Assembly: GCF_030283205.1 (NCBI RefSeq)
Contig: NZ_JASNWF010000003.1
Location: 124,001 to 188,000 of the forward strand
DNA length: 64,000 nt
Source of the DNA: Actinomadura opuntiae
GTDB lineage: Bacteria > Actinomycetota > Actinomycetes > Streptosporangiales > Streptosporangiaceae
Direction: 5' to 3'
Shown here: positions 36,901-44,663 of the stretch, piece by piece
How the letters are laid out: every line of letters begins with the position of its first letter
Position numbering within the stretch: position 1 is the stretch's first letter
The notes under the pieces: generated by a model
Told to the model about the DNA's origin: nothing
What the model saw: only the letters and a program-made list of their open reading frames with translations
Database searches by the model: none
Program-made: the position numbers and the translations under genes

Positions 36901-37444
36901 AGGTGTGGCCGTAGGCGCCCCCGACCATGTCGCTGGTTCCGATGGTTGTCCAGTCCGGCGGGCCCTCGCCGTACATCGAGGTTTTGATGAGCTCGATGCC
37001 ATCGCCGGCGCGCGGCGCGTACACGTACATGGTCTCGTGGTACGGCTGACCGTCCGGGAACGTCTTGTCGTGGTGGTGTCCGCGTCCCAGCGTCACGCCC
37101 ACCGCGGGCTTGTCCATCGGCAACTGAGGACCCTGATGCCACGCCAGCGCCCCGGCGTTCTCCCGCCACCAGTGCTGCAGCTTGCCGTCCTCCTGGACGG
37201 CGATCAGCTCGAAGTCCGCCTGGTCACCGTTGTCCTGCAGGTGGTAGTCGCCCTCGATCCAGGCCAAGGTCAGGATCTTCGGGCTGCCGGGTGGAGTGCA
37301 GGCGTATGGGCCGTGCCAGCCGTCAGGGTCCCGGTAGAAGCCCACGAAGCCCCCGTCGAGCGCGGGGAGGAAGAGCTCCCAGTTGTGGGTCGGGCCGAAG
37401 CTGGTCTGCTGTGCGAAGCCCGATGAGTATCCGATCTGTCCCAT
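33956..37444 (-). CDS. 1162-residue propeller and TPR protein of unknown function
   Basis: No enzyme motif is visible. Residues 1 to about 320 contain tectonin/PLL-lectin-like segments (NWELFLPALDGGFVGFYRD; NYELLAPSVTGGFVHYWRP). About 320 to 780 has at least six units of roughly 60 residues, each ending near a PPGTVPAG-type turn, as in propeller blades. The last 350 residues are four TPR-like repeats of about 85 residues (GEWLLYPIQAAM, AEWLVWPLQAAL, GEWLLWPIQSAY, GDWLITTIAPAL). There is no signal peptide or membrane helix, so it should be cytoplasmic. ATG 37444 follows GGGGGG; an upstream extension is rejected because it runs through the divergent TetR gene. Confidence 0.82.
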   Translation of the reverse strand: MGQIGYSSGFAQQTSFGPTHNWELFLPALDGGFVGFYRDPDGWHGPYACTPPGSPKILTLAWIEGDYHLQDNGDQADFELIAVQEDGKLQHWWRENAGALAWHQGPQLPMDKPAVGVTLGRGHHHDKTFPDGQPYHETMYVYAPRAGDGIELIKTSMYGEGPPDWTTIGTSDMVGGAYGHTSGVGWALGTVWSGNVNWDDSSERGYPILAGVSGDGKIWTAERYVDTNGYEHLEDQSVAPTGARGRPAIVQSDRAYDSGWLGRGSTGNRHQGNYELLAPSVTGGFVHYWRPNGDGEEPIDHWRPAGTVGVLLYDELSVFQAQDQERRSGDDTAPLELFAWVRGETWVHHFIQWNLPNGVFVWEGPFKVGPKPIAAGLQPGTPVGMVRPNELTALVAGADGSVQAINTTASGWTALDEILPAGTAKPGTPIAVSGWEYMAPGGIVYREAVAALAGHDGSVLALRMATTGEWGEFQQVAPPGTVLPGSAVALSQVPTPGFGAEQIIAYATAEGALQSILLTGRFGGWSAPVLIAPKGTVAADGAIKLVKRYQNPPPPNSGDGLPPPPDGSADRLDLVYVGANGAVYDMVLSKQAMNAWELPALVAPPGSVPAGGDLCLVLQANPQRPQPDRLLVAFASADGAVQVYSNEVGDATFTGPAPATPPGTVPAGAVLAGFTRPFTRDATVLWIAADGAIQTVTRSGEEPWTTPVALTPPGSAVPAGHFDVCKAMGQNFNGDVMFVAPDWSLKHCQIPSPITVQQPAVAASPFPATPDHTAAVVKHTATLLENRVSGEAAIRAFESDGVARQLVAANPTYQQNRGEWLLYPIQAAMTAGGRQADAIVACQQAFTVFTDLAQQNPANDSYRYNQVRALVSLTDCYRDNGDLALAADSADQAITAARALAAATPAYQQAAAEWLVWPLQAALAAARRLPEAISACQEAIDVAAGLLKSDPTNSVYAYDHAAPLVSLVERYLDHGDTQLAVDTAVQAADAARAMATADPARRQSFGEWLLWPIQSAYSTAGRLPGAISACQEAANLFEQLTAQDAANLSYRLDRANALVTLTARYSDHHDHAQAADTAAQALEAGHALTTADTAYQPFLGDWLITTIAPALDGGGHHDQAVTGATEAVQIFQLLDEGQPGQYGANLAAAQALLAKLNAEPAN

Positions 37445-37492
37445 GATCCCCCCGAGGGAGCGTCGCTGGATGGAACTCGATACAATTAGCTT

Positions 37493-37503
37493 GAATCTGA
37501 TTC
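37493..37503. promoter_or_regulatory. Palindrome between the propeller/TPR gene and tetR
   Basis: GAATCTGATTC is a perfect palindrome of 5+1+5, in the 84-bp divergent gap, 26 bp before the TetR start. It is short for a TetR operator. Confidence 0.4.
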
Positions 37504-37528
37504 CATCGAATATCAACCGGAGTCGCCG

Positions 37529-38188
37529 ATGGACAAGCGCCGCTACTCCACCACGTTGCGCGCCGAACAGGCCGCCCTCACCCGCCGCCGCGTCCTGGAT
37601 GCCGCCGCCCGCCAGTTCACCGACCACGGCTACCTGGGCACCACCCTGGCCGGGATCGCCAAGGCCGCCGGGGTAAGCGTCCAGACCGTCTACAACGTGG
37701 TCGGCGGCAAGAGCGCCGTGCTCAAGGCCGTCTACGACACCGTCCTTGCCGGCGACGACGAACCGGTGCCGATGGCCCAGCGCCCGCTCTTCCGCGCCAT
37801 GATCGAGGCACCCACCGGCCGTGAATGCCTGACCCATTACGCCGCGATCGCCCGCCTTCTGAATGAGCGCGTGATGTCCCTGCTCACCATGGCTCTCGCA
37901 CAGGCCGCCACCGGAGACGCCGAACTGCGGGCTTTCACCGACACCATCGAGGGCGAACGCGCCATCGGCACTCGCACCCTCGCACGCCACCTCGCCGAGC
38001 ACTTCGGACTGCGCGAGGGCATGGAACCCGACACCGCGGCCGACGTGATCTGGGCTCTCACCGCACCCGAACTCGCCCACCGGCTGGTCGCCGACCGCGG
38101 ATGGAGCTGGGACCGGTACCAACACTGGCTCACCACCACCATCACCGACGGACTGCTCGGCTCAGAAAACGCCACCGAGCCCGGTTAG
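37529..38188 (+). CDS. TetR-family regulator
   Basis: A 219-residue TetR protein. The helix-turn-helix is RRVLDAAARQFTDHGYLGTT followed by LAGIAKAAGVSVQTVYNVVGGKSAVLKAVYD. The C-terminal domain is not diagnostic. It is divergent from the large propeller/TPR gene, which it probably controls. Confidence 0.88.
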   Translation: MDKRRYSTTLRAEQAALTRRRVLDAAARQFTDHGYLGTTLAGIAKAAGVSVQTVYNVVGGKSAVLKAVYDTVLAGDDEPVPMAQRPLFRAMIEAPTGRECLTHYAAIARLLNERVMSLLTMALAQAATGDAELRAFTDTIEGERAIGTRTLARHLAEHFGLREGMEPDTAADVIWALTAPELAHRLVADRGWSWDRYQHWLTTTITDGLLGSENATEPG

Positions 38189-38394
38189 TTCTCACCCACC
38201 ATCGTCTCGGCAAGGGACCGGTCGCACGGCTCACATCCACCGCCCAGCAACGGGCACGTGATCGCTCGCTGGGCGCTGGATTACGCTGCCCGCACCGACC
38301 GCGCGCACGTACGGCGCGGCGCGTTCGCCGCCCGCCTGGCGGGTGAAAGATCACCTCGCCAGGCCCCCGGCATCAGCCAATATGACTCGATCAA

Positions 38395-38853
38395 ATGTTC
38401 GATAAAGCCAAGACGGGTGCCCCTCTGACACCTGGTCTCGACGCCGTGACGACCACTGAACCGGCCGAACCGTGCCGTGGTTTCTGGGCCGAGACCGCCC
38501 GGATCCGCTCCGGCTACCTGGCTGAAGTACCGACCCAGACTCTGGTGCTGAAGGTCGCCGAAGAGGTCGGCGAAGTCGCCGAAGCCTACATCGGAATGAC
38601 AGGGGGCAACCCCTGCAAAGGCGTCCACAAGACCCGGATTGACGTCCTGGACGAACTCGCCGACGTCATGCTGACCGCCGCAGTGGCCATGTTCGACCTG
38701 GCGGGCGGCGCCGGCCAGGCCGAAGCGCACTTGGTCAGACGGCTCGCGGTCGTCTCTACCCGTGATGTCGCCGCTCCACCTGCCGGTGCTGACACCGCCA
38801 GCGCCTTGAAACGAGCTCCCGCATGGCCATCGCCGCCCGATGCGACTTGCTAA
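38395..38853 (+). CDS. MazG-like NTP pyrophosphohydrolase family protein
   Basis: About 152 residues with the all-alpha MazG-like motif: EEVGE in KVAEEVGEVAEAYIGM, and the second metal motif DELAD in DVLDELADVMLTAAV. This family hydrolyses nucleoside triphosphates to monophosphates. The first ATG has no strong ribosome-binding site, and GTG 38446, just before TTTEPAEPC, is a possible alternative start. The last 20 residues look atypical and overlap the next small frame. Confidence 0.75.
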   Translation: MFDKAKTGAPLTPGLDAVTTTEPAEPCRGFWAETARIRSGYLAEVPTQTLVLKVAEEVGEVAEAYIGMTGGNPCKGVHKTRIDVLDELADVMLTAAVAMFDLAGGAGQAEAHLVRRLAVVSTRDVAAPPAGADTASALKRAPAWPSPPDATC

Positions 38854-39014
38854 AGGCCGCCCTCGGCGCCCTGCCCGAGCGGCCCTGCCGAGCGGATGGC
38901 GGTCCGGCGGTCGGCGTCCTGGTCGATGATGGCCTGCCCGATCCAGTCCTTGCGGAGCTGCGCCGAGGATCGGGTGCACGTGTGGTCTCCGGTTCCTCGG
39001 AGACCAGCTTGTAG
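38823..39014 (+). CDS. Small hypothetical protein
   Basis: A 63-residue frame, MAIAARCDLLKAALG and then DGGPAVGVLVDDGLPDPVLAEL. It overlaps the end of the MazG-like gene by 31 bases. I do not recognise it. The acidic, aliphatic middle is protein-like but length and overlap make the call weak. Confidence 0.35.
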   Translation: MAIAARCDLLKAALGALPERPCRADGGPAVGVLVDDGLPDPVLAELRRGSGARVVSGSSETSL

Positions 39015-39045
39015 CCGGTGCGGCGCGGTTGCCGCACCGACCGAT

Positions 39046-39231
39046 ATGCCCGAACAGATCTGCGCCCGCTGCGGTCATCATGGCCGGCAGCACCGCTGGT
39101 GGGGCCGCCGGGACGACGGTGTGATCTTCCCGCGCTGTCACCTCACCGAACGCATCCCCTCCCTCCTGGATTATTCAGAAAGGGTTCACCTGTTGACCAA
39201 GAAACTGAACTATCCGGATTGGCGCGTTTAG
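39046..39231 (+). CDS. Small hypothetical protein
   Basis: A 61-residue frame, MPEQICARCGHHGRQHRWWG to LLTKKLNYPDWRV. CARCGHHGRQH resembles half of a zinc ribbon, with one further Cys in FPRCHLTER. Codon use is less GC-biased at the end, near the low-GC gene that follows. Function unknown. Confidence 0.45.
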   Translation: MPEQICARCGHHGRQHRWWGRRDDGVIFPRCHLTERIPSLLDYSERVHLLTKKLNYPDWRV

Positions 39232-39317
39232 GTCCGGTTCACTAGGAAAGTGCTTCCCGCATCGCGACCAAAACGCGCACACCGGTCTTGGTGATCGCGC
39301 ATTTCGATGGAGAAATG

Positions 39318-39755
39318 ATGGCACTTACGGCGCTATGGACCCACGGTAATGCAGTCGTTCCCGAAACGCCCCACCTCCTCGAGGAGATCGCGTATCGCGG
39401 TTTTGGTGCGTACGTAAGACTCCAGAGAGGGACTCAGCAATGGTTTCACGTTCCCATGCCCACGCCGGTATTTATTCGAGACTCTCGCCCAAAGGTGAGG
39501 AAGATCATGATCCTCGGAAAATCGGACGTCAGCAGCTGCATCCGCAAGGTGCACGTATTTGATAATGCCAAGCGAGTGGAAGATCATTCGGTAACCATTT
39601 GTGGCGACAAGCTTGCACTGAGCTCGGGTAATACTATTTGGCCGAACGATCTTACGATCTATTTTGGACTAGGCATTTCGATGCTAATCGATGCACAAAC
39701 ATTTTCGGCGGAATTTAATTTCGCGGGATTCGGGGCCGATTGGGAACACCCTTAA
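39318..39755 (+). CDS. DUF6623-like hypothetical protein, low GC
   Basis: About 145 residues beginning MALTALWTHGNAVVPETPHLL and containing GFGAYVRLQRGTQQWFHVPMPTPVFI, VHVFDNAKRV and YFGLGISMLID. The WTHGN start, WFHxxxPTP block and GLGIS block fit the family I know as DUF6623. Function unknown. ATG 39318 is chosen from the GGAG five bases upstream. The gene is markedly richer in A and T than everything around it, especially in third positions, so it came from a lower-GC source or is not ameliorated. Confidence 0.75.
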   Translation: MALTALWTHGNAVVPETPHLLEEIAYRGFGAYVRLQRGTQQWFHVPMPTPVFIRDSRPKVRKIMILGKSDVSSCIRKVHVFDNAKRVEDHSVTICGDKLALSSGNTIWPNDLTIYFGLGISMLIDAQTFSAEFNFAGFGADWEHP

Positions 39756-39764
39756 ATCCTGGCA

Positions 39765-39875
39765 TTGGTGTCGTGGTGGCGACGCCGCTGTGTCGGGTGC
39801 CGTGCACAGCGCGGCGGCGGCCAGGGCCGCGGTCAGGGCTACGCCTCGGGGCGAGGTCTTACCAATGATCGCCAT
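39765..39875 (-). pseudogene. Signal-peptide-encoding 5' fragment of a lost secreted-protein gene
   Basis: The frame opens MAIIGKTSPRGVALTAALAA and has a clear Sec signal with cleavage after TAAS-type residues, but then runs antisense into the low-GC gene. The mature part is missing. A similar small secreted-protein gene, also damaged, lies 60 bases further along on the same strand. Confidence 0.55.
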
Positions 39876-39937
39876 GATCGGGCCTCTCGTGGGGGACGAC
39901 GGGAAGGACCGTGCGGGTCGAGCGGGTCGGGTACGGG

Positions 39938-40221
39938 CTACGGCTTGATGAGTGCGCCGTCGTAGTAGCCGCCCTCGCAGTACTCCGTCGGTGCGTCTAG
40001 GTCCACGGCGACCCCGATGATGCCGGTGCCGTCGTCGATCGGTTTGACCTTGCCGTCGCTGTAGTCGCCCTGGTCGGTGGTGATCTCGGGCGGGGCGCAG
40101 CGACGGCGGTGCTGGCGTTGGTGACGGGGGTGGCGGCGGACGCCGGTGCGGTCGGTGCCGTCCACAGCGCGCCGACGGCGGCCAGCGCCGCGCCGAGGGC
40201 CAGGGGCGTGCGCATGTTCAC
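39938..40221 (-). pseudogene. Small secreted protein with a frameshift
   Basis: The signal peptide reads MNMRTPLALGAALAAVGALW and cleaves near PASAATP. At about 40090-40100 the frame must shift by one base to continue as PPEITTDQGDYSDGK, DDGTGIIGVAVDLDAPTEY and GGYYDGALIKP. Read through, the product would be about 93 residues, secreted and acidic. Function unknown. One missing base in a run of C and G explains the break. Confidence 0.62.
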
Positions 40222-40350
40222 CAGCAGCGTTGAGTCGGCCCTCCGGGAAAGGGGCGATGTTCCGGAGGGCCGTGGACATGATGCCTTAAAGAGGATCGGG
40301 CCTCCCGATCGGCAGCCAGCGCACGGCCCGTAGGAAGCCGGGGGGCGGGG

Positions 40351-40630
40351 TCAGGTGGGCGGGTTTTCGTCGAGCACTTCGATGACCTCGACGCCGGCCG
40401 CGGGCAGGATGTGCGCGCCGTCGATGTCGTAGCCGGTCCACCAGGTGTCACGGTCGATGGGCCGTCCGGCGCGGCCCCATTGGACCAGGGTCGTCACCTG
40501 GCCGGCCTGCCAGGGCCGGCCGTCGCCCGGCCATGGGTCGTCAGGGGCGGCGGTGGTGGTCTAGGTGGTGATCCGGACTCGGGCGGACCAGGTGTGGCCG
40601 TACCGCGCCGCGTATACCGGGGTCGGATAC
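40351..40630 (-). pseudogene. Hypothetical gene with an in-frame amber stop
   Basis: The frame VYAARYGHTWSARVRITT is followed by TAG at 40561-40563 and then continues in frame as TTTAAPDDPWPGDGRPWQ, LVQWGRAGRPIDRDTWWTGY, DIDGAHILPAAG to a TGA at 40351. The two halves look like one small protein of about 90 residues. No start codon is clear. The family is unknown to me. Confidence 0.5.
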
Positions 40631-40680
40631 TGTCATCCCTGTAGGCGCGCAAATTCGCCCCGGCGGCAGGGGAGAAGATC

Positions 40681-41226
40681 ATGACGAGGGCTACGGTCGG
40701 GCGGATGGCCTGTTTCGGTCTGGCGGCGATCATACTTCCGTTCACCCTCGCCGCCGAATGCGACAAGCCGCCCGCGACGTCGGAACTCACCTGGGCCGTC
40801 TACGACCAGGATGCCAGCGATACCAAAGAACTGTCGCAGAACTCGAAGGCGTACGCGTCGGCGGGGCACCGCGTCATCGTCACGTTCCGCGCGAGCGACC
40901 CCGGCGGGGTCACCAATGTCGCCACCTGGGCCGACCAGCGATGGTCGAGCGTGCTCTGCCGCGATACCATCGGCGCCTCGTACGAGATCGGGTCGCAGGT
41001 CGGCTTGCCCCACGTCGACACCCCGATCAATTCCGGCCTCTACTACGGCTTTTCCATGCGTCCGGCGATGGTGGCGAACCAGCTCTCCTGCGGACGGCAT
41101 GACGTCGGCGACAACACGCTGCTCAACTTCCACGTCGTGAGCGGAACCATCCGGTACCAGGGCGAGGAGACGACCGCCAACGGTGACAAGCACGAGGTCT
41201 TCTTGGACGTGCAGTTCATCCCGTAG
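40681..41226 (+). CDS. Secreted hypothetical protein
   Basis: A 181-residue protein with a signal peptide (RMACFGLAAIILPFTLAA). The Cys after it is preceded by Glu, so it is not a normal lipobox. The mature part has three further Cys-free beta-rich stretches and C in SVLCRDT and QLSCGRHD that could pair. ATG 40681 has GGGGAGAAG. No domain recognised. It is the first intact gene after two broken secreted-protein genes. Confidence 0.65.
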   Translation: MTRATVGRMACFGLAAIILPFTLAAECDKPPATSELTWAVYDQDASDTKELSQNSKAYASAGHRVIVTFRASDPGGVTNVATWADQRWSSVLCRDTIGASYEIGSQVGLPHVDTPINSGLYYGFSMRPAMVANQLSCGRHDVGDNTLLNFHVVSGTIRYQGEETTANGDKHEVFLDVQFIP

Positions 41227-41605
41227 GTACCCGGCCTGGCACCTCCCGCCACCGCCAACACCGGAGCAAACACCGCGTCCCTGCGCATCCCACCAAGCAG
41301 AACACGCCCACACACCAGACAAGATCCCTCACCCACCACGACAACGCCGAGACGGGCCGCACGGCCAAGCCCACAACGCCAAACCCAACTACCGCCACAA
41401 GATCAAAACCCAAGGCCCAGGTTTAAGGACACTCACTCAGCTTGTTCCTTATCTACCGGCCTCGATGTCAGCGCCCAGTTAGGAATTCCCCACCGGCGGC
41501 CAGATGGTGGGGAGGCACCTAGCCGTCACTCGTCACTCTGTGTGAATCCAGCCTGGCGTGCATCTGGGGAAAGTTCGTGAAGGTGGCGGACGCTAGTCTG
41601 CCGAT

Positions 41606-42058
41606 GTGGCTGAGACTTGGAGCGAAGATCGACTCGTTGCCGACGGCTTTCGGCGTGTCCTCGTCGAACTGGATCGGTATGACGGCGTACGCGCAGGTCT
41701 TGCCGAGGTAGACGGCAAGATGCACTACTTCCAAAGCCTCAACCAGCTCGACATGGTTGATGAAGTTGAGTACTACGTGTGGCCCGCGAGCGACGACGTT
41801 GCGGCGATGGAACGCGAGCAATGGGTCATCTATGTCGAGTGGAACCGGCGTTATGAGGCCGGAGAGGCCGAGGTGGACAGCCATCCAGGGCACGGAGGGA
41901 TCGACGCGCGGTATGACGAGCTGACATCGTTGCTCATGCCGCACCGCCGGGCGCCGGCTGATGCGCTGCGCCTGGTGGCCGAGTGGCGGTTCGGCCCGGG
42001 CGCCCGCTACCGGGCCGAGGGGATCGACACCTGGGTCCGGTGGAAGGCGATCGGGTAA
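41606..42058 (+). CDS. Conserved hypothetical protein
   Basis: A 150-residue protein with GTG start. Blocks are WSEDRLVADGFRRVLVELD, a YYVWPASDD region, REQWVIYVEWNRRYEAG and GHGGIDARYDEL, ending FGPGARYRAEGIDTWVRW. I recall similar uncharacterised proteins in actinobacteria, but no function. It lies within the inverted repeats of a decayed element. Confidence 0.68.
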   Translation: MAETWSEDRLVADGFRRVLVELDRYDGVRAGLAEVDGKMHYFQSLNQLDMVDEVEYYVWPASDDVAAMEREQWVIYVEWNRRYEAGEAEVDSHPGHGGIDARYDELTSLLMPHRRAPADALRLVAEWRFGPGARYRAEGIDTWVRWKAIG

Positions 42059-42254
42059 GTCGGCAACGAACACGACCGGCCACTCCCCGGCCCTTTGGCG
42101 AACGACCCTGACGCTCAAGGGCAGTCACAGAGAGTGCTCACCTAACTGGCCGTACATGGGGACTCTGCTCTGGCCGCTGTCACCTCGAACGGCATCTCAA
42201 GCTGAGTCGCTCATCTGAGGGTTTGCCGGACATGAGGGCGGCCTTCGCCTGATC

Positions 42255-43549
42255 ATGTGCTCCGACCAAGGTGCACTGACCGAGACGAAGGCCGTGAGGG
42301 TGAGTCTGCTGCCTGATGCTGTCCAGAGGGAAGCGTTCGCGCAAGCGTCACGCTTCCGGAGCGAGTTCTACGAGTGTCTGACTGCTCGACGCGATGAGTT
42401 GTTCGAGCTGATGGAGGCGGTGCTTTGTGCGGACGGGGCGGTGAGGTCCCCGGTGGATCTGACGCTGCTGCCCGAACATCGTCGTGGGCACGGAGCGATG
42501 TACGGCGGCCTGAACCGCGGCCGGATCGACCTCGATCGGCTGCGGACGGTGCTGGCCGGGCTGCCGCTGCCTCGTTTCAAGGGCGGGCGCCGGTCCTGGT
42601 GGTCGATGTGTCACCGTGGCTTCGCTCGGACGCGCCGTGCTCGGCCGAGCGGCTGTTCTGCCTCGTCTACGGCCGGGCGAAGACAGCCATATCGTGATCG
42701 TCAGTGACGCCGGATATGACGTCACCCGCCTGGCGTGGGTTCTGCGTGACCTACCCGTCGAGCTGGTTAGCAGGGTCCGGTCCGACCACGTCATGCGGCT
42801 GCCCAAGCCGCCCCGTCAGCCGGGAACCAACGGCCGGCCGCCCAAGCACGGCCCGGAGTTCCGCTTCACCAAGCCGCAGACCTGGCCCGAACCCGCGATC
42901 ACCACGGTCACCAACACCACCAACTACGGCAAGGCCCAAACGCAGGCATGGGACCGGGTCCACCCCCGGCTCACCACCGTTCCTCATGGCTGGACCACGA
43001 CGGAGAACTGCCCTTGGTCAAGGGCACGTTGATACGGCTGAAGGTCGAGCACCTGTCGAAGGACCGGGATGCTCGGCCGGTGTGGCTGTGGTCCTCGAAG
43101 ATCGGTGCCACTGCCGACGATGTGGATCGTTTCTGGCAGGCATTTCTCCGCCGTTTCGACCTGGAACACACCTCCCGCTTCGCGAAGCAGACCCTGGGCT
43201 GGACCACCCCAAGACTCCGTGCTCCCCAGGCGGCGGACCGCTGGACCTGGATCCTGATCGTCGCTCACACTCAGCTCCGACTCGCGCGACTGCTCGCCAC
43301 CGACCTCCGTCGGCCCTGGGAGAAACCCACCGCCTCGGACCGGCTCACCCCGGCCCGGGTTCGCCGGAGTTCAGGAACATCCGCGCTCACCTCGCCTGCC
43401 CGACTCGTGTTCCCAAACCCCAAGGAACCGGTCCCGGGCGTCCACCCGGCGCCAAGAACAGACGCCGGGCACCCCGCTACGACGTCGGCAAGACTGTCAA
43501 ACGCCCCGAAACCCTCAAGGCCATCGGCAAGCCTGGAAGATCTTGGTAG
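42255..43549 (+). pseudogene. DDE transposase with an internal deletion and frameshifts
   Basis: Reading three frames gives a transposase: VSLLPDAVQREAFAQASRFR, LLPEHRRGHGAMYGGLNRGR and LPRFKGGR; after a shift VVDVSPWLRSDAPCSAERLF; after a deletion HIVIVSDAGYDVTRLAWVL, PGTNGRPPKHGPEF; after another shift ELPLVKGTLIRLKVEHLSKD, DVDRFWQAFLRRFDLEH; and finally FRNIRAHLACPTRVPKPQG. Roughly 70 residues are missing between RAKT and SHIVIV. It cannot be functional. Confidence 0.82.
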
Positions 43550-43610
43550 ATAAAGAACAAGCTAACACCGTGTGCCGCTCGATTAGTGAGTTACGTGGCC
43601 TGAGCTGTAG

Positions 43611-44240
43611 CTATGCGGCGTGATGGTATTCGTTGACCACGCCCGTGACGGCGGGTCTTCGCCGGATGGATCGCAGGTCGTTGGGTTCAACCGGGTCCTG
43701 GACGGGCTGGGCTTCGGTGTCCGGGGGAAGTTGGTTTCGAGCTGGGTGCGGCCGATGGCCGTTGTAGTGATCCAGGTATTCACCGAGCACCAAGACCAGG
43801 TGCCGCTCCCCCAGGACCAACACCCGGTCCAGCAGTTCGCGACGAAGGGTTCCGATCAGCCGTTCGCAGACAGCGTTCATCCGCGGCGTCTGCGGAGGGG
43901 TCCTGATGATCCGGACGCCTTCGGCTTTGAACACCTCATCGAAGGCGCCAGTGAAAACCGGGTCGCGGTCGTGGATAAGGAAACGTAGCGTGCTGATGCG
44001 GTCGGCCAGGTCCATGGCCAGGTGGCGGGCCTGCTGCATGGGACAACGCCGCAAACCAGACCCGGTCGCCATGACCCCAGCGCGGACGACCTGCTACCTG
44101 ACGGCGCAGCACCTGGTTCTCATGACGCAGCACCAGCAGCTCGACGTCCTTGGACGGATCAGACCGGACCAGCATCACCAGCAGGCCGAGCAGGCTCCGG
44201 ACCAACCGGTACAGCAGAGACAACAACGCCTTGAGATGGT
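43611..44240 (-). pseudogene. IS3/IS481-like (rve) transposase with its middle deleted
   Basis: The N-terminal part (RSDPSKDVELLVLRHENQVL, RPRWGHGDRVWFAALS) is joined at about 44040, out of frame, to the C-terminal part (QQARHLAMDLADR, FLIHDRDPVFTGAFDEVF, PRMNAVCERLIGTLRRELLD, GEYLDHYNGHRPH, ending NEYHHAA). About 150 residues including the first catalytic Asp are missing. D2 is in HDRDPVF and E in AVCERLIG. Confidence 0.85.
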
Positions 44241-44663
44241 CGCAGTGACTGCCGCGGCACCGCAGCAGATCCCAGCTCACAGCATGAAACCGAGTATCCG
44301 AGCGGCACAGGATGGTTAGGCGAGCGCCGGGGGGTCGACCGGGCTGGTGACCAAGCCCGTAAGGGGTATGGCCATGGTGGGCGTGGAAGCAACGTCTGCA
44401 TGGCGGCCGGCCAGTTGGTAATAGCCCGCGCGTTTGCTGTTGGCGAACCCTGCCAGCATTAGCCATCTTGGGTTCCCCTGGGTGAGACGCGCCGACCGTA
44501 CATGGCCCGCTCATGCACCGCTCGGCGTCTCTCGAGATTCGGTGGGCCCTGTAGGCGACGTGTCGCTCTGTCGCGTCGAGCGGCCATGCACGCCGCTTGC
44601 CTGCGCCCACCTGCACAGTGCCGGCCGGACCGCGCTCGCCATGGTCAGGCCGGGCGGCACTGA
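44241..44663. other. No gene recognised
   Basis: About 420 bases between the transposase remnant and the YihY gene. No frame has family similarity, and no clear repeat or hairpin was seen. Confidence 0.5.

Larger units (their letters stand above)
41439..43563 (+). mobile_element. Possible 2.1-kb element bounded by 19-bp inverted repeats, carrying a passenger gene
   Basis: AGCTTGTTCCTTATCTACC at 41439-41457 and its complement AGCTTGTTCTTTATCTACC at 43545-43563 match at 18 of 19 positions. They enclose a hypothetical gene (41606-42058) and a decayed DDE transposase (42255-43549) whose stop region adjoins the right repeat. Either the element carries a passenger, or the left repeat belongs to another copy. 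Confidence 0.6.

Noticed and set aside
37445..38125. Upstream extension of the 1162-residue protein by 227 codons
   Set aside because: The extension runs antisense through the TetR gene and the divergent promoter; ATG 37444 with a GGGGGG site is the natural start.
41519..42118. 199-codon minus-strand frame opposite the conserved hypothetical gene
   Set aside because: The plus-strand frame has the more protein-like sequence and recalled relatives, and fits the start of the element.
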